A stretch of DNA of 64,000 nt from Primulina eburnea. Lineage: Eukaryota; Streptophyta; Magnoliopsida; Lamiales; Gesneriaceae. Made by a program: the position numbers and the translations under genes. Under the pieces are notes generated by a model. The model did no database searches, was not told the origin of the DNA, and saw only the letters and a program-made list of their open reading frames with translations. The stretch is from contig NW_027331346.1 in assembly GCF_022965805.1 (NCBI RefSeq), forward strand, positions 1-64,000. Reading direction: 5' to 3'. Below are positions 33,811-44,704 of this stretch, one piece after another; the stretch's first letter is position 1; the number at the start of each line of letters is the position of its first letter.

Positions 33811-34750
33811 CTATTTGGATGAATCAGTATCATATATTGCTTCTTTGAAATTCATTGGATCACATCCAACACACTGCTCATCATGGCTTTGTTCATGAAG
33901 AAGCGTATGTCTTGCAGGTGGTCTAATAACCCTATCAGACTTTCTAGGAGCTTGTACTTCGACTACTGGTTCTTGGGAAATGTGTTCAACTTCTATAGTT
34001 GAGGGAGTATCTTGAATTTCTTCAAGTTCTATCATCTTACCTTTTCTATCTAATAGAAATTCCTTTTCCAAAAAGGTGACATTTCTTGAAACAAACACTT
34101 TTGCTTCATTGGGATGATAGAAATAATATACAACAGAATTCTTTGGATATCCTACAAAGTAGCACAAAGTGGATCTATTATCCAATGTGTTTCCCGCTGT
34201 CTGTTTCACGTAAGCAGGACATTCCCATATTCTCATGTAAGAATATTTGGAAGTTTTTCCCATCCATATCTCATATGGCGTTTTATCCACTGCTTTAGTA
34301 TGGATATTATTCAACAACATTGCCGCAGTGCGCAAAGCCCCAAAAATATATAGGCAATTCAGTGAATCCCATCATAGATCGAACCATGTCCATCAAGGTT
34401 CGATTTCGACGTTCAGAAACACCATTCAATTGTGGTGTTACTGGTGGAGTCCACTGTGAGATTATCTCATTCTCTTTTAGATAACCCAAAAATTCAGCAC
34501 TTAAGTATTCTTCACCTTGATCAGATCGAAGTATCTTAATACTTCTTTCTAGCTGCTTTTTTACTTCAGATCTGAATTCTTTGAACTTTTCAAATGCTTC
34601 AGATTTGTGTTTCATCAAATAAACATACCCATATCTCGAATGGTCATCAGTAAAGGTAATGAAATAGGAATGCCCAGATATTGAGCTAACATTTAGCGGG
34701 CCACAAACGTCTGTGTGGATCAAATCCAGTAGACCATGCGCACGTTCCAC
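33811..34750 (-). pseudogene. Integrase of copia C (main part)
   Basis: 34307-34750 carries ERAHGLLDLIHTDVCGPLN with the first catalytic Asp, ILRSDQGEEYLS with the second, and NGVSERRNRTLMDMVRS with the Glu. 33811-34335 continues with TPYEIWMGKTSKYSYMRIWE and the linker towards RT. There is a frameshift between the two. The N-terminal finger lies beyond the nested solo LTR at 36264-36480, where KMTKTPFN reads on in frame across the insertion. Confidence 0.82.
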
Positions 34751-34758
34751 GTTTCCAT

Positions 34759-36258
34759 TGTAGTAGCCCGAATTCCAAATTGGGTAATTAACGGATTAAT
34801 GGTGATTAAGAAGGTTTAATGTGTAATTTTGACCGTGGTCATGATCGGACGGACCGAAGATGGTTCGGTAGCACCGAAGAGTTCGGACGATCCGAAGTGA
34901 GTTCGGTGGATCCGATCATGAGGTGTCAAGAGCCGATGGACACGTGGGAGTTCGGACGTCCCGAAGTGTAGGTTCGGTGGATCCGATCATGAGGTGTCAA
35001 GAGCCGATGGACACGTGGGAGTTCGGACGTTCCGAAGTGTAGGTTCGGTGGATCCGATCGTGAGGTGTCAAGAGCTGATGGACACGTAGGAGTTCGGACG
35101 TTCCGAAGTGGGTTCGATGGATCCGAACATAGCCTATAAATAGTGCTCGGATTTCCTCATTTTGTATTGACAATCCTTGAGTTGTGTCTCATATTTGAGA
35201 GATTTGGAAGGTTTCTAGGGTTAGTTGCCGGTCGAGCGATAGCCAAGAGCTGCCAGGATTGGTAGTGTAGCGACGCCTGAGTTACGAGGCAATCGACATC
35301 AAAGGGCTGTCGACGGACGAAGGTAAACCCTAAACCTTTGGTAGTACTGGTTTTGCTAGTTGAGCATGGTAGTATTGTTCATTGGGTATGCTTTTGATGC
35401 GTAGGCTTGTTCTAGACCTGTTTAGCGGTGTTGCGTAAGGCTAGGCTTGCTGTGATAGAGGTACGAAAGTACTATCCGAGATATCCTGGTTGAGTATTCA
35501 TTCATATATGTGTTGCATGATTATTTGCTGCATTGTTATATGTCATATGATGCATGTTATTATGTCACGTTGTATGATGCATGTTGCATTTCATGTTGAG
35601 CCGTATCTCCTTCGAGATAGCCTTTACTGTTGAGCTGTATCTCTTTCGAGATAAGCTATATCTTGTGGGGCCGCTCAGCCCTGTCTTGTCTTGTGGACGC
35701 ATGGACACCGAGAGTACACAGTGGCCGACGGGTCGGGAGGGCTTCGGTGATCCGGGACATTTTAGGTCCACGTCTGTTCTTGCAGTGGATGCAGTGACCC
35801 AGAGGTAGTACCGCGCGGCACTATCCACTTGGCGCCTCTAGACTGAGCATTTTGAGATCCTTTGTTACTCCTGTTTCTTGACTACCCTGGTATCATATCA
35901 TAGCATGTGCATTTCATATAGGTTTGTATACTCATGCTTTTGTACTGGGCGTTCTTATCGCTCACGTCCTCGGTTTTGTTTATCTTGGACACCCCATTCC
36001 CACGGGGCAGGTCTCAGGTTGGATAGCTCAGGAAGAGCAGGAGGAGGACAGTGAGTAGCTGGTTGGTTTAGTTTTCAGTACTTTTCTATTCGATATGGTT
36101 GTACCGGATATTTTTTGTTTGAGTTATTTTAGACTTCGATTGGGTTGTATAACTACCATTTGTTGACAGTTTTCCGCAGTTATCTCTGATTGTTATTAAT
36201 TAAGTTAGTTGCATGCTTAGTTCTTGACTAGTAGGTGATTCTGGAACGGGTCACTACA
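34759..36258 (+). mobile_element. Solo LTR, 1500 bp, in the integrase of copia C
   Basis: TG...CA ends (TGTAGTAGCCCG to GGGTCACTACA) flanked by TCCAT at 34754-34758 and 36259-36263. No internal region, so it is a solo LTR left by recombination. The LTR ends suggest Ty3/gypsy, but no coding part proves it. Plus orientation is inferred from the TATA box at 35135-35142 and from end style. The upstream part carries the TTCGGA dyad array in tandem (separate entry). Confidence 0.88.
34841..35142 (+). promoter_or_regulatory. Dyad array in tandem units upstream of a TATA box
   Basis: TTCGGA-N3-TCCGAA dyads occur from 34880 on. Three units of about 71 bp (starting 34902, 34973 and 35044) each hold a TTCGGTGGATCCGATC site and a TTCGGACGT-(T/C)CCGAAG site. 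The array ends at 35130, and a TATA box GCCTATAAATAGTG follows at 35135-35142. Layout and motif are those of the SIRE promoter, though the LTRs are otherwise unrelated. Confidence 0.65.
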
Positions 36259-36263
36259 TCCAT

Positions 36264-36480
36264 TGAATGGAGTCTTTGTCATTTTTCTTTTTAGACAGGA
36301 TTTACATGTAAGTAGAGAATTTATGTCTGACAAGTCAAACATGTCTTCTCCCACTAGTTTGTGCATCCTTCTTTGGAAAATGTGACATAGTCTAGCGTGC
36401 CATATTTGTGTGGATTTGGATCATCTAACTTACTTTTGTTTGTTGTTGAAATCATGTTTAATTGTACATTCACTTATCAT
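36264..36480 (-). pseudogene. Integrase zinc-finger end of copia C
   Basis: On the minus strand SCLKRKMTKTPFN lines up with the copia integrase finger end (usual form C-x-x-C-x-x-GKMTKxPF) and continues into the piece at 34750 once the nested LTR and one target duplication are removed. Upstream, histidine-region motifs are degraded. Confidence 0.6.
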
Positions 36481-36699
36481 TTCTAGAACATTTCTGTCAC
36501 ATATAATTTCTTATGTTCGGACTTCTTGCAGTGAAATAAATATGTTCTGACTTATCGAGCTTTGTAGGCCTTTTAAGTGTCCTTCAAAGTTTGCCTCTTA
36601 TTATGTTTGTTTTTCTTGTGAGGGGCAGAACAATTCTTTCCCTTATCTTGTGGGTCATTTTTCGTCTGACGAGAGGCCCATTAGAAAAACAATAATTCT

Positions 36700-37080
36700 G
36701 GGTTTTATAGTGATCTCATAAGTTATAAGCATATTGACTAGCTCTTCAAGGCTATCATCTATCTTATTCAAATTCAAGTTCACTATAACCCCGTCAAATC
36801 AGGAAGAGAAAGACAACAAATTCATGTTATCTAGTAACTCGTTACGAATCACATATTCCAGGCCCACCACATTCTCGATAAACCCAGTCATATGTACACA
36901 ACGCTCATGGGCCAAAGCACTGTCTTGCATGCGTGTAGTCATTAGCTCCTTGAAAGTGGTGTACATAGTTTCATGCACCATGCAACTCTTGCACGTACAT
37001 TCGAATGTCAGCAACATTCAAAATTTCCTCAAACTGTCCCTACAGTTTATTTGACATAGAAGCGAGAATGTTACACTTTA
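36700..37080 (-). pseudogene. Gag fragment of copia C
   Basis: The minus strand has VHETMYTTFKELMTTRMQD and HMTGFIENVVGLEYVI followed by LLDNMNLLSFSS, a copia gag (UBN2-type) stretch in degraded form. About 36480-36700 may hold the nucleocapsid part but shows no readable CCHC. Confidence 0.55.
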
Positions 37081-37199
37081 ACTTGCATACTATGGTTCTA
37101 CCATCTTGCATGCTTTGTCAGTTCAGCAGGACTGACAATAGTGTGTATGTCATTTTCTCTTAATTCAGAATAATTTTCCCAACCAGTCTTCAAAATTAG

Positions 37200-39024
37200 A
37201 TTCGGTTAGCTTGTTAATAAAAAAATTGGATTATGTGATCGAAAATTTACTGATATGAAAACAAAATAATGGTTGCTGATTATTTTAAAATAATTTTAAG
37301 ATATAAAATATGGATTTTATTTTATAAATCTCCCTCCCACTATTTTGATATTTCCACCACCCTCTTATGAAAAAGGGAAATCGTATTTCCTTAGTGGGCG
37401 CGTAGAGTCCAATTAGTCAATTATAATCCCGAATAATATCAGCCAATTATAATTTCCAAAAGGTAGAATAAAATTGCATCCATATGCAACCTCCGCGTGT
37501 TTTGCCTCACTTTTAGTAAGGACCCATTAATATGACGCCGTTTATTTTCGTGTGTTAAACCGACCCATCAATATTGAATTGTAGTAGACGGTCGCCATGA
37601 GTTCTCCCAATAATATGAGCCGAAGTCATGGGAGTTCCACTCAATTCTCATCATATGTCCAGTGGAAGTCACAGCTTTCCGGTGTCCAGGCCTCCCCAAT
37701 AATATGAGCCGGACACTGTCCGCGAGTAGCGATCAACATTCAACCACGATTGATGGAAGGCAAGAAAAAATTAAACTCTTTTAATTTTACTTTTTCGGTT
37801 TGATATAAATTTTTAATCATATTCAAAATGATGGATTTTTAATTTTAAAATTGTCTCAACATTTTAATTTTAAAAAACGCGTGCCACGAGTTTGTATGTT
37901 TGCCAGATTCATGCAACTATATTATTTAATAATATACATACATGCATACTACTATATATCGCATATATCATAATATGACATTCAACAACAAATAAGGATG
38001 ATCGATTGCCAACACTATTAGATCCATGTGAGCCATACATGGATCCAAATCCAAAACCCAGGTGAATGCAGGGATGCAAATGCAACTATTACAAGAGCTT
38101 CCAATATTTTACATGTCTTCATCTCGTTCATCGGGCCCACCATCTTCCAGTCTCGATCTCCCACTATTTCTAATAATTACATTTAAATAGCCATGACACA
38201 TAAGGGATACATTTCATGGGGTGGAAACGGGCCATAAACCAGGCCTACTTTAATATTATCAAATATTAAAAACTAATAAAATAGTAAAATATCTTAACAT
38301 ACACCTAACACATTTGTCAGGCTCTCGATCATCCTTCATGCATTTAATATCAAATATTAACATCAATTTAATTAAATAATTTAATTAATTGATAAATCAT
38401 ATATCTAATAATTTTATCACCAATCACCACAATTATTAAAGAATTTAATAAATTAAATAAACTCTTTTATTTAATTTCTAATTAAAATCAACAATAATCG
38501 ATTTCTATTATTTATTTTACAAGAAAATTATTAATTTTCCAAAATTAATTTTCAAAATGAAAAATTGAACCAATTTTCAAAAATATCAATTTTACCCAAA
38601 AATTTGAAAAATCAGAAAATTGCACCCTCAGCCCAAACAATTCAAGCCCACCATTCAGCACGCTTCGCCAGACGATCCCGGGCAGCCGCCCACACTGCCC
38701 GCCCGCTGCCCGAACGTTTCGGGCAGTGGCGGCAGCCCCTGTGCATGCAGGGCGCACACAAGTGCGCGCAGCGCTGCGCCCTGGCGACCCCACGCCAACC
38801 GCGCTGCACGCTACCTTGCTGCGCATGGGCGTCCCACGCCGCGCGCTGTCGGGCGCGTCCCTGCACACACGGACTACCCGGAACAGTTCCGGACAGATTA
38901 TTTTTTTTTTGTTTTTGTTTTCTGATAAAAATAGATTTACTGGTGCTATAATTTTCTGAAAATTTTTCTTGTGTGGCTAGAAACAAATTATTCAATATCA
39001 AAACCAAACGATTTAGAAAAATCT
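37200..39024. other. Untranslated leader of copia C; no gene
   Basis: About 1.8 kb between gag and the primer site with no convincing coding sequence. It is AT-rich except for a GC-rich island at about 38660-38890 containing a hairpin (CTGCCCGAA-CGT-TTCGGGCAG near 38707-38727) and GCGC-rich palindromes. ORFs across this island occur on both strands and reflect composition only. Confidence 0.6.
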
Positions 39025-39038
39025 TGGCTCTGATACCA
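39025..39038 (-). other. Primer-binding site of copia C
   Basis: Minus-strand TGGTATCAGAGCCA, one base from the LTR end at 39040. Perfect match to the Met-tRNA type. Confidence 0.88.
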
Positions 39039-39536
39039 CTGTAGGATCTCGGTTTTCTCGTGCTAAAACGCAGCGGAAATTTTAAAATTTTTATTTTATT
39101 CGATAATCAAAATATTTGTTTGAGCACTCGTATGGTTTTATAAATTAAATATACATAGGATGTTTCAACTTTTACCTTTGGTGAAAGATTCACAAGGCTC
39201 CAACTATTCCGGGATTAACGGAAATAGCTCTTGTTGAAAATCTCGCGTACATTCTTCAATCTCCTAATCCGGTCCACGACTGGATTACTTGTTCCTCTTC
39301 TAACTTGCACTAGAAAGTATAGAAGATCTTTTCATAGAGATTGAACACTAAAAACCAGCACAACTCTCAAACTTTGAGTGGCCAAATTTTTCTTGTTTAT
39401 GAGAAAAGATTTTCGAGAGCTTCTTTGAAAAATTGGGAAGGACCGAAAATTTCATCAATCTTGCCCAAGAAATTAATTAACGAGATCAGCACATCTTTTT
39501 CTTTTTAAAAAACTCTCGGATGCTCTATTCAAAATA

Positions 39537-39718
39537 GAGTAGGTCTCATTTGAGACTGTCTCACGAATCTCAATCTGTGAGACGGGTCAACCCTACTTAT
39601 ATTCATAATAAAAAGTAATATTCTTAGCATAAAAATTAATACTTTTTCATGGGTTACCCAAATAAAGATCCGTCTCACAAAATACGACACGTAAGACCGT
39701 CTCACACAAGTTTTTGTC
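39537..39718. mobile_element. MULE-type MITE, 182 bp, copy 1
   Basis: Flanked by a 9-bp duplication TTCAAAATA (39528-39536 and 39719-39727), absent as a duplication from the other LTR, so the insertion is precise. The ends share a TGTGAGACxGTCTYACG-type inverted repeat. A 9-bp duplication points to Mutator-like elements. It has no coding capacity. A copy of the same length is at 46253-46434. Confidence 0.8.
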
Positions 39719-41131
39719 TTCAAAATAAGAGACAAAATCCTTATTATTCTTTCTCCAAGATTTTCGGTCATCCCTTATCTCCACCAAGGCAATACATTTA
39801 TTATTTCAACTAATGGTCATTTCCTTAATTAATCACATTAATTAGGTAATTAGGTTTCAATAAATCTATGACTCTCAAAATTAGCAAACCCATAATCATG
39901 CAATATTATTTTCTTTGTGTGCAAGTTTTTTTAATTATGGTATAATGAATATTTTCATATTACATAAATCAATACCATATTTAATAAAAACTTAATAAGT
40001 TAAATTTTAATTCATTAAAATATAATTTAATTATTAAAGCTAATTTGAACTTTAATAAATTAGCATAATGAGCTTATACTCTTACAAACCCATGATCCAT
40101 GCTCACATTACATTAATCTCATCATAATTCCGATCGGTGATCAAATATGATCGATGTGACAATTTCAACTTATTTGTTATTATGATACACAATTTAATTT
40201 CGAGATCACCAATATCTAAATAAGGCAGATGTACTCCTTTGACTATTTTAGCAGTCATGCTCTCAAAATTTCTATAAGCTTTATTTATAAGCTTATCGAT
40301 TGATCATATCAAACTTATTTCTTATAAATTCAACTCATTGAATATATTATCTCAACGGAAAAGTGTAAACCAGTACTTGTGTGACCCTCAATGGTCCAGG
40401 GATACAGCTAGCCGTGGGTTCACAATTCTTTGTGATTCAGGACAATTTCCTTTATTCGGCATTACCCTTATTTGCCCCATTCCATGCACCAATATTTGAT
40501 CATGAGAATGTCCGAACTCATTTCTGATTCACCCATCGGATCATGGTAAGAGCGTCTAGTAGCATCGCCCCATGATCCCCTAGGTATCACTGATAGTGCA
40601 TGCAAGATCCAGTCGATTATGATTAGCGTAGAGTACGGTCCCTTCATCTCATATATCCCGATCGAATCTGCAACCATTGGTTCGTCGATGGTTGCATATT
40701 AATTCGATAACTATGTGATAACTATAATAGTGACATCACGTGTACTATTTGAGAACCCTTCTCTAACGTACATCTCATACTCTGGCCAGAGATTCCATGC
40801 ACTATTATTACATCAGATCATTATATAAAATGTTTTATTAATTTAGAATGCATAAGCAGGTAAAGAGTACATATGTTGAGTATAGGATATCCACACCCGT
40901 AGGTGAGCGGTGAATCCCCGACTACAATGCACTGGCTCCTATATGTGTCGCAACTGTACCCAACCTCGCCACCTGATGACTCTCCTAGAGACGGTAGACG
41001 AGTCAAAGCACAGCCCTAGCATATAGAGCCTCAGTGTTATCTCGGGTCGTAAGGACTAATGGTGTACAATCATAACCACGGACTTATCCTCTCGATGAAT
41101 GATAACCACTTGGAAAGTCCAAGGGATGGTT

Positions 41132-41521
41132 TGTGAGGCCCGGGGCCGAAGAAGGCGGGGGGTGAACGCCGGTGCCATCAGTTGCACGGACAATGAGCGG
41201 CTCCTGGCAGGCTTCTAGGTGAAGGGAACATGAATGAACCGACCCACACGGGAATGAGAGGGATTCCGAGACTGGGCAATGTAATGGACTGAACAGTTGA
41301 AGAGGGCTTAAAAGATTTGATTGGTACTACTCATATCACGAAGGTGCATCTTCTTTTCGGTAGCTCATCACATAAGAACTCCAAAGTTAAGCGTGCTTGA
41401 CTTGGGGCAATTTTGGGATGGGTGACCTCCTGGGAAGTTTCCTAGGTTGCGTGTGAGTGAGGACATAAGCACGCTGGAAAGACTCGTCTTGGTACAGTGA
41501 GGACAGTCGTCAAATCTGGGG
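41132..41521 (+). repeat. Left Cassandra LTR (390 of 397 bp)
   Basis: Starts TGTGAGGCCCGGG and matches the right LTR with only a few substitutions, then stops at ...AAATCTGGGG, seven bases short of its end. The missing CGTTACA is found at 44231-44237 after the LTR-B insert. Confidence 0.88.
41361..41440 (+). other. 5S-rRNA-derived segment in left Cassandra LTR
   Basis: AAGAACTCCAAAGTTAAGCG, then GTGCTTG and GATGGGTGACCTCCTGGGAA, match the 3' two thirds of plant 5S rRNA, including the internal pol III promoter elements (box A region, intermediate element, box C). The middle GACTTGGGGCAATTTT is diverged. In Cassandra elements this segment is part of the LTR promoter region. It is not a working 5S gene. 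Confidence 0.85.
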
Positions 41522-44237
41522 AATTTAATACGCGTATAACCCATGCATTCATTTAATTATTAAATCATTTAAATTAATTTTAAATGAGTTTTAGCGATGC
41601 ATGATTTACTTAAATGCGTTATTTTCAAATTATCTGTGTTTATGTGATGCACGTTAAAATGTCTTTCGAGTTCCATGTTTCAGGCGATCATTCGAGGCGG
41701 GATTGAGGAAAAGACCCGGTGACGATTTGTGGCAATTTAAAATGTGGTATTTTATTTTAAATTGAGAATGGGGCGTTTTAAATAATTTATTAAGTTGTTG
41801 GTATTTTTAAAGCTTTAATAATATATTGAGTGAATTAAGAGTTTAAGACCTTTAAAATTAGTGTGTAGATATTTTAATTGTAGAGTTTGATTCAACTAGT
41901 GTGTGTTAACTTTTTATTATTATTTTAAATAGTTTATTTAGTTAAGAGTTTCTCCTAATTAAAACACACACACTTTACACACACTCACACACACTTACAC
42001 GTTTTTACACACACTAAACACACACACTCACCTTAAGTTCAGCTTTTATTATTTTGAGGAGAGAAAACCTAGGGTTCTTACTCCTTCAAGCAGCCGCCCC
42101 CTTCCCTCTTCGATTTCCAGCAATTTTTCGTGTGTTTCCTTCGAAGATTTTAGCGCCACGTTCGTCCCGGATCAACCTCGCTTCCATCTCCGCTTCGATG
42201 TCGTCGTACGGTATTTTTAAATATCAAAAGGCACGTATATTCTGTTCTTTCTGCATCGATCTTGTCATAGTATGCGTTGTGTATTTTTATGCGTGAAAAT
42301 TCATGTATGACGTTCGTCGTTTGAGCGGAAATTGATTTGAATGCGTTTTAAATACTTTTTAGATCTGAAATCTCGTAACTTGCTGTTCTTCTCGAAACTG
42401 CGATTTTTCCGTCGAGAATTTGAGAAAACTTTCAACGACAAAATTGTAGAACTTTTCGATACCTTCATTTTGATATAAAATTCGAGATTTTTGGATGAAA
42501 ATTGAGTGAGTTATGGCGTTTTTCGTGGGACTGCTCAAACTGCGACTTTTACGATAATTGTGTTCTCGAAGTTTATTTGTTGCAGGCTTCGTTGGAGATC
42601 GACGGACGATCGTTCTTGCACCTAGGTATGATTATTATGTTTTTGGGTCGATATGTGGTACGTCGGTTAGTGTCGATAGGCACTCGAATGCATTAGAATT
42701 CGTAGGAAAGAAATTAGTGTCGATTGTCACGTTTTTGAAATTGTATGCATCGTAAGATGAACGTCGTGGCTTGAGATGTTGTACGAAATTGGTTTTATGT
42801 TATGGTATGCTAGGATGGGTCTCGGGGTGTCGGTTCATAGTTCGTGCAACCGGGTCTAGAAAGTTAAGCAAAGCATGTACAAGAATTTTCGTAAGTTCGC
42901 GATCACAGAGCCTGCACGGACCCTTACACGGACCCTGGCACGGGGTCCGTGCCTTTGTTCTTCCGGAGTGATTTTTTTTCCAGAGTCTGCACGGACCCGG
43001 ACCCTGGCACGGACCCTGGCACGGGGTCCGTGTCCATCCTTTTTCATGGAGTCTTTCACCCGAGTCTACACGGACCCCTACACGGAGGTAGGCACGGGGT
43101 CCGTGTCCCTTCTTCTTTCCGAGTGTCACTGCACCGCACCTAGACGGACCTGTACACGGACCCGGGGTAGGGGTCCGTGTACTCACTGCTTTGAAAGAAT
43201 TGTAAGTATATTTTGGGATTTGACGTCATGGTTTAGTGCAAGGATTTTCAAGGTCGTGTCATGGGAAATGTTAGAACGTCCTAAGTATTGATTGGACTTG
43301 AGAGTAAGTATGATTCTTACGTTTAAGTTATGCAAATTCATGTTAGTTGGTGCAGCAACGGCCCCGATCGAAGTCCAACGAATCCCTCAACGCCAAGTAA
43401 GTATGTTGACGTGCAAAGAAAATATGTCAAGTTTTTGAGGTATGCTAAATGTCTTGTGACCAAATTATGTTAGGATTGGAAAGCGTTAAATTATGAACGG
43501 AGACCAATCCGCCCGTTAAATTATGAACGGTTAGATCATGGTTGGAAAGCGTTAAATTATGAACGGGGACCAACCAGCCCGTTAAATTATGAACGGGGAT
43601 CTTATGTATGTGGCAGCGGATACGTCCTGTCAGCCCAGTACTGTGGTGTGTCTGATCAGGCGTTTATTATGTTATGGGTCACTTGCTTTGAAACATGCCT
43701 CTACGCAAAATGATGAAGTTATGTATGTTTACGTATGCAGTATGTTTAAGAAAGTTTATGTTGATGGCACGTCTAGTTTTGTATGTACGTACGTTCAAGT
43801 TCGAGTTATGTATGTCCTATTTTAAAGTTGCATGTGATTTTATTACGTAGTACTCGTTATTCCAGTTTATACGTGTTGAGTCTTTAGACTCACTAGACTT
43901 GATCGATGCAGGTGAGTATGTTGATGAGGAGGCAGGAGGTGGTGACCAAGGGACAGGCTTGGACTGAGCGGCAGGCTAAACCCGAGGACCGTCCATGTTA
44001 TTTTACGATTCTTTTTATGCAAGTTTAAAATACTCTGATGTTATGTTTCATTTCAAAACTTTTGGAACAGTGTTTCCTTTTAGCAAATTTTATTGGTGAT
44101 GTTGATTTCAAATATTTTTATTGATGAAGGATGTAGTGACGACCGTATTTGATTTCATTTCCGCATTTCATTTAGTTTAAAAGAAAATTTTTAATTTTTC
44201 CGCAAATTTTTAGTAGTAAAGAATACGGTTCGTTACA
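41522..44237 (+). repeat. LTR-B copy inside the Cassandra unit
   Basis: Aligns with 15062-15985 plus 25103-26852 and, reversed, with 54391-57208. It begins at the equivalent of about base 11 of the LTR and ends GGTTCGTTACA. Contains the CACGGACCC/GGGTCCGTG palindrome block (42905-43170), short tandem repeats (43450-43600) and the TTTAGACTCAC landmark (43880). No gene. Confidence 0.85.
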
Positions 44238-44252
44238 GTTGGTATCAGAGCC
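44238..44252 (+). other. Primer-binding site of the Cassandra unit
   Basis: GTTGGTATCAGAGCC directly after CGTTACA. It could belong to either Cassandra or LTR-B, because both end CGTTACA and use the same tRNA. Confidence 0.8.
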
Positions 44253-44307
44253 GACCTCTCTTAGTACGGTGTGGTTCGGGGACGAACCAAGCGGAAGCTG
44301 GTGGGCA

Positions 44308-44704
44308 TGTGAGGCCCGGGGCCGAAGAGGGCGGGGGGTGAACGCCGGTGCCATCAGTTGCACGGACAATGAGCGGCTCCTGGCAGGCTTCTAGGTGAAG
44401 GGAACATGAATGAACCGACCCACACGGGAATGAGAGGGATTCCGAGACTGGGCAATGTAATAGACTGAACAGTTGAAGAGGGCTTAAAAGATTTGATTGG
44501 TACTACTCATATCACGAAGGTGCATCTTCTTTTCGGTAGCTCATCACATAAGAACTCCAAAGTTAAGCGTGCTTGACTTGGGGCAATTTTGGGATGGGTG
44601 ACCTCCTGGGAAGTTTCCTAGGGTGCGTGTAAGTGAGGACATAAGCACGCTGGAAAGACTCGTCTTGGTACAGTGAGGACAGTCGTCAAATCTGGGGCGT
44701 TACA
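44308..44704 (+). repeat. Right Cassandra LTR, 397 bp
   Basis: TGTGAGGCCC...CGTTACA, with the 5S-derived segment at about 44538-44617 in the sense direction. Differs from the left copy at about four positions. Confidence 0.88.

Larger units (their letters stand above)
41132..44704 (+). mobile_element. Cassandra-type TRIM carrying an LTR-B insert (chimeric unit)
   Basis: Outer LTRs 41132-41521 and 44308-44704 (about 99% alike) hold a 5S-rRNA-derived segment, the hallmark of Cassandra elements. TSD TGGTT is at 41127-41131 and 44705-44709, inside the copia C LTR. The internal region is just a Met-tRNA primer site (44238-44252) and about 55 bp to the right LTR (CGGGGACGAACCAAGCGGAAG region). But between base 390 and the last 7 bases of the left LTR sits 2709 bp of LTR-B (41522-44230). 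The LTR-B part lacks its first ten or so bases and ends in the same CGTTACA. No coding capacity. Confidence 0.82.

Noticed and set aside
32678..34459. Plus-strand ORFs of 61-98 codons
   Set aside because: Antisense to the broken copia C pol.
35565..35828. 87-codon minus ORF with a 75-codon plus mirror
   Set aside because: Inside a solo LTR, both strands open, no domain.
38545..39007. Overlapping ORFs of 75-128 codons on both strands
   Set aside because: Open only because of high GC in the copia C leader island; no protein-like composition, and five frames are open together.
41361..41440. A genuine 5S rRNA gene
   Set aside because: Only the 3' part is recognisable, the middle is diverged, there is no 5' start, and it is duplicated exactly as an LTR.
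42875..43291. 138-codon plus-strand ORF and its minus-strand mirrors in the LTR-B palindrome block
   Set aside because: Long frames on both strands arise from the CACGGACCC repeats; translation is repetitive (ARTLTRTLARG style) and lies inside an LTR.
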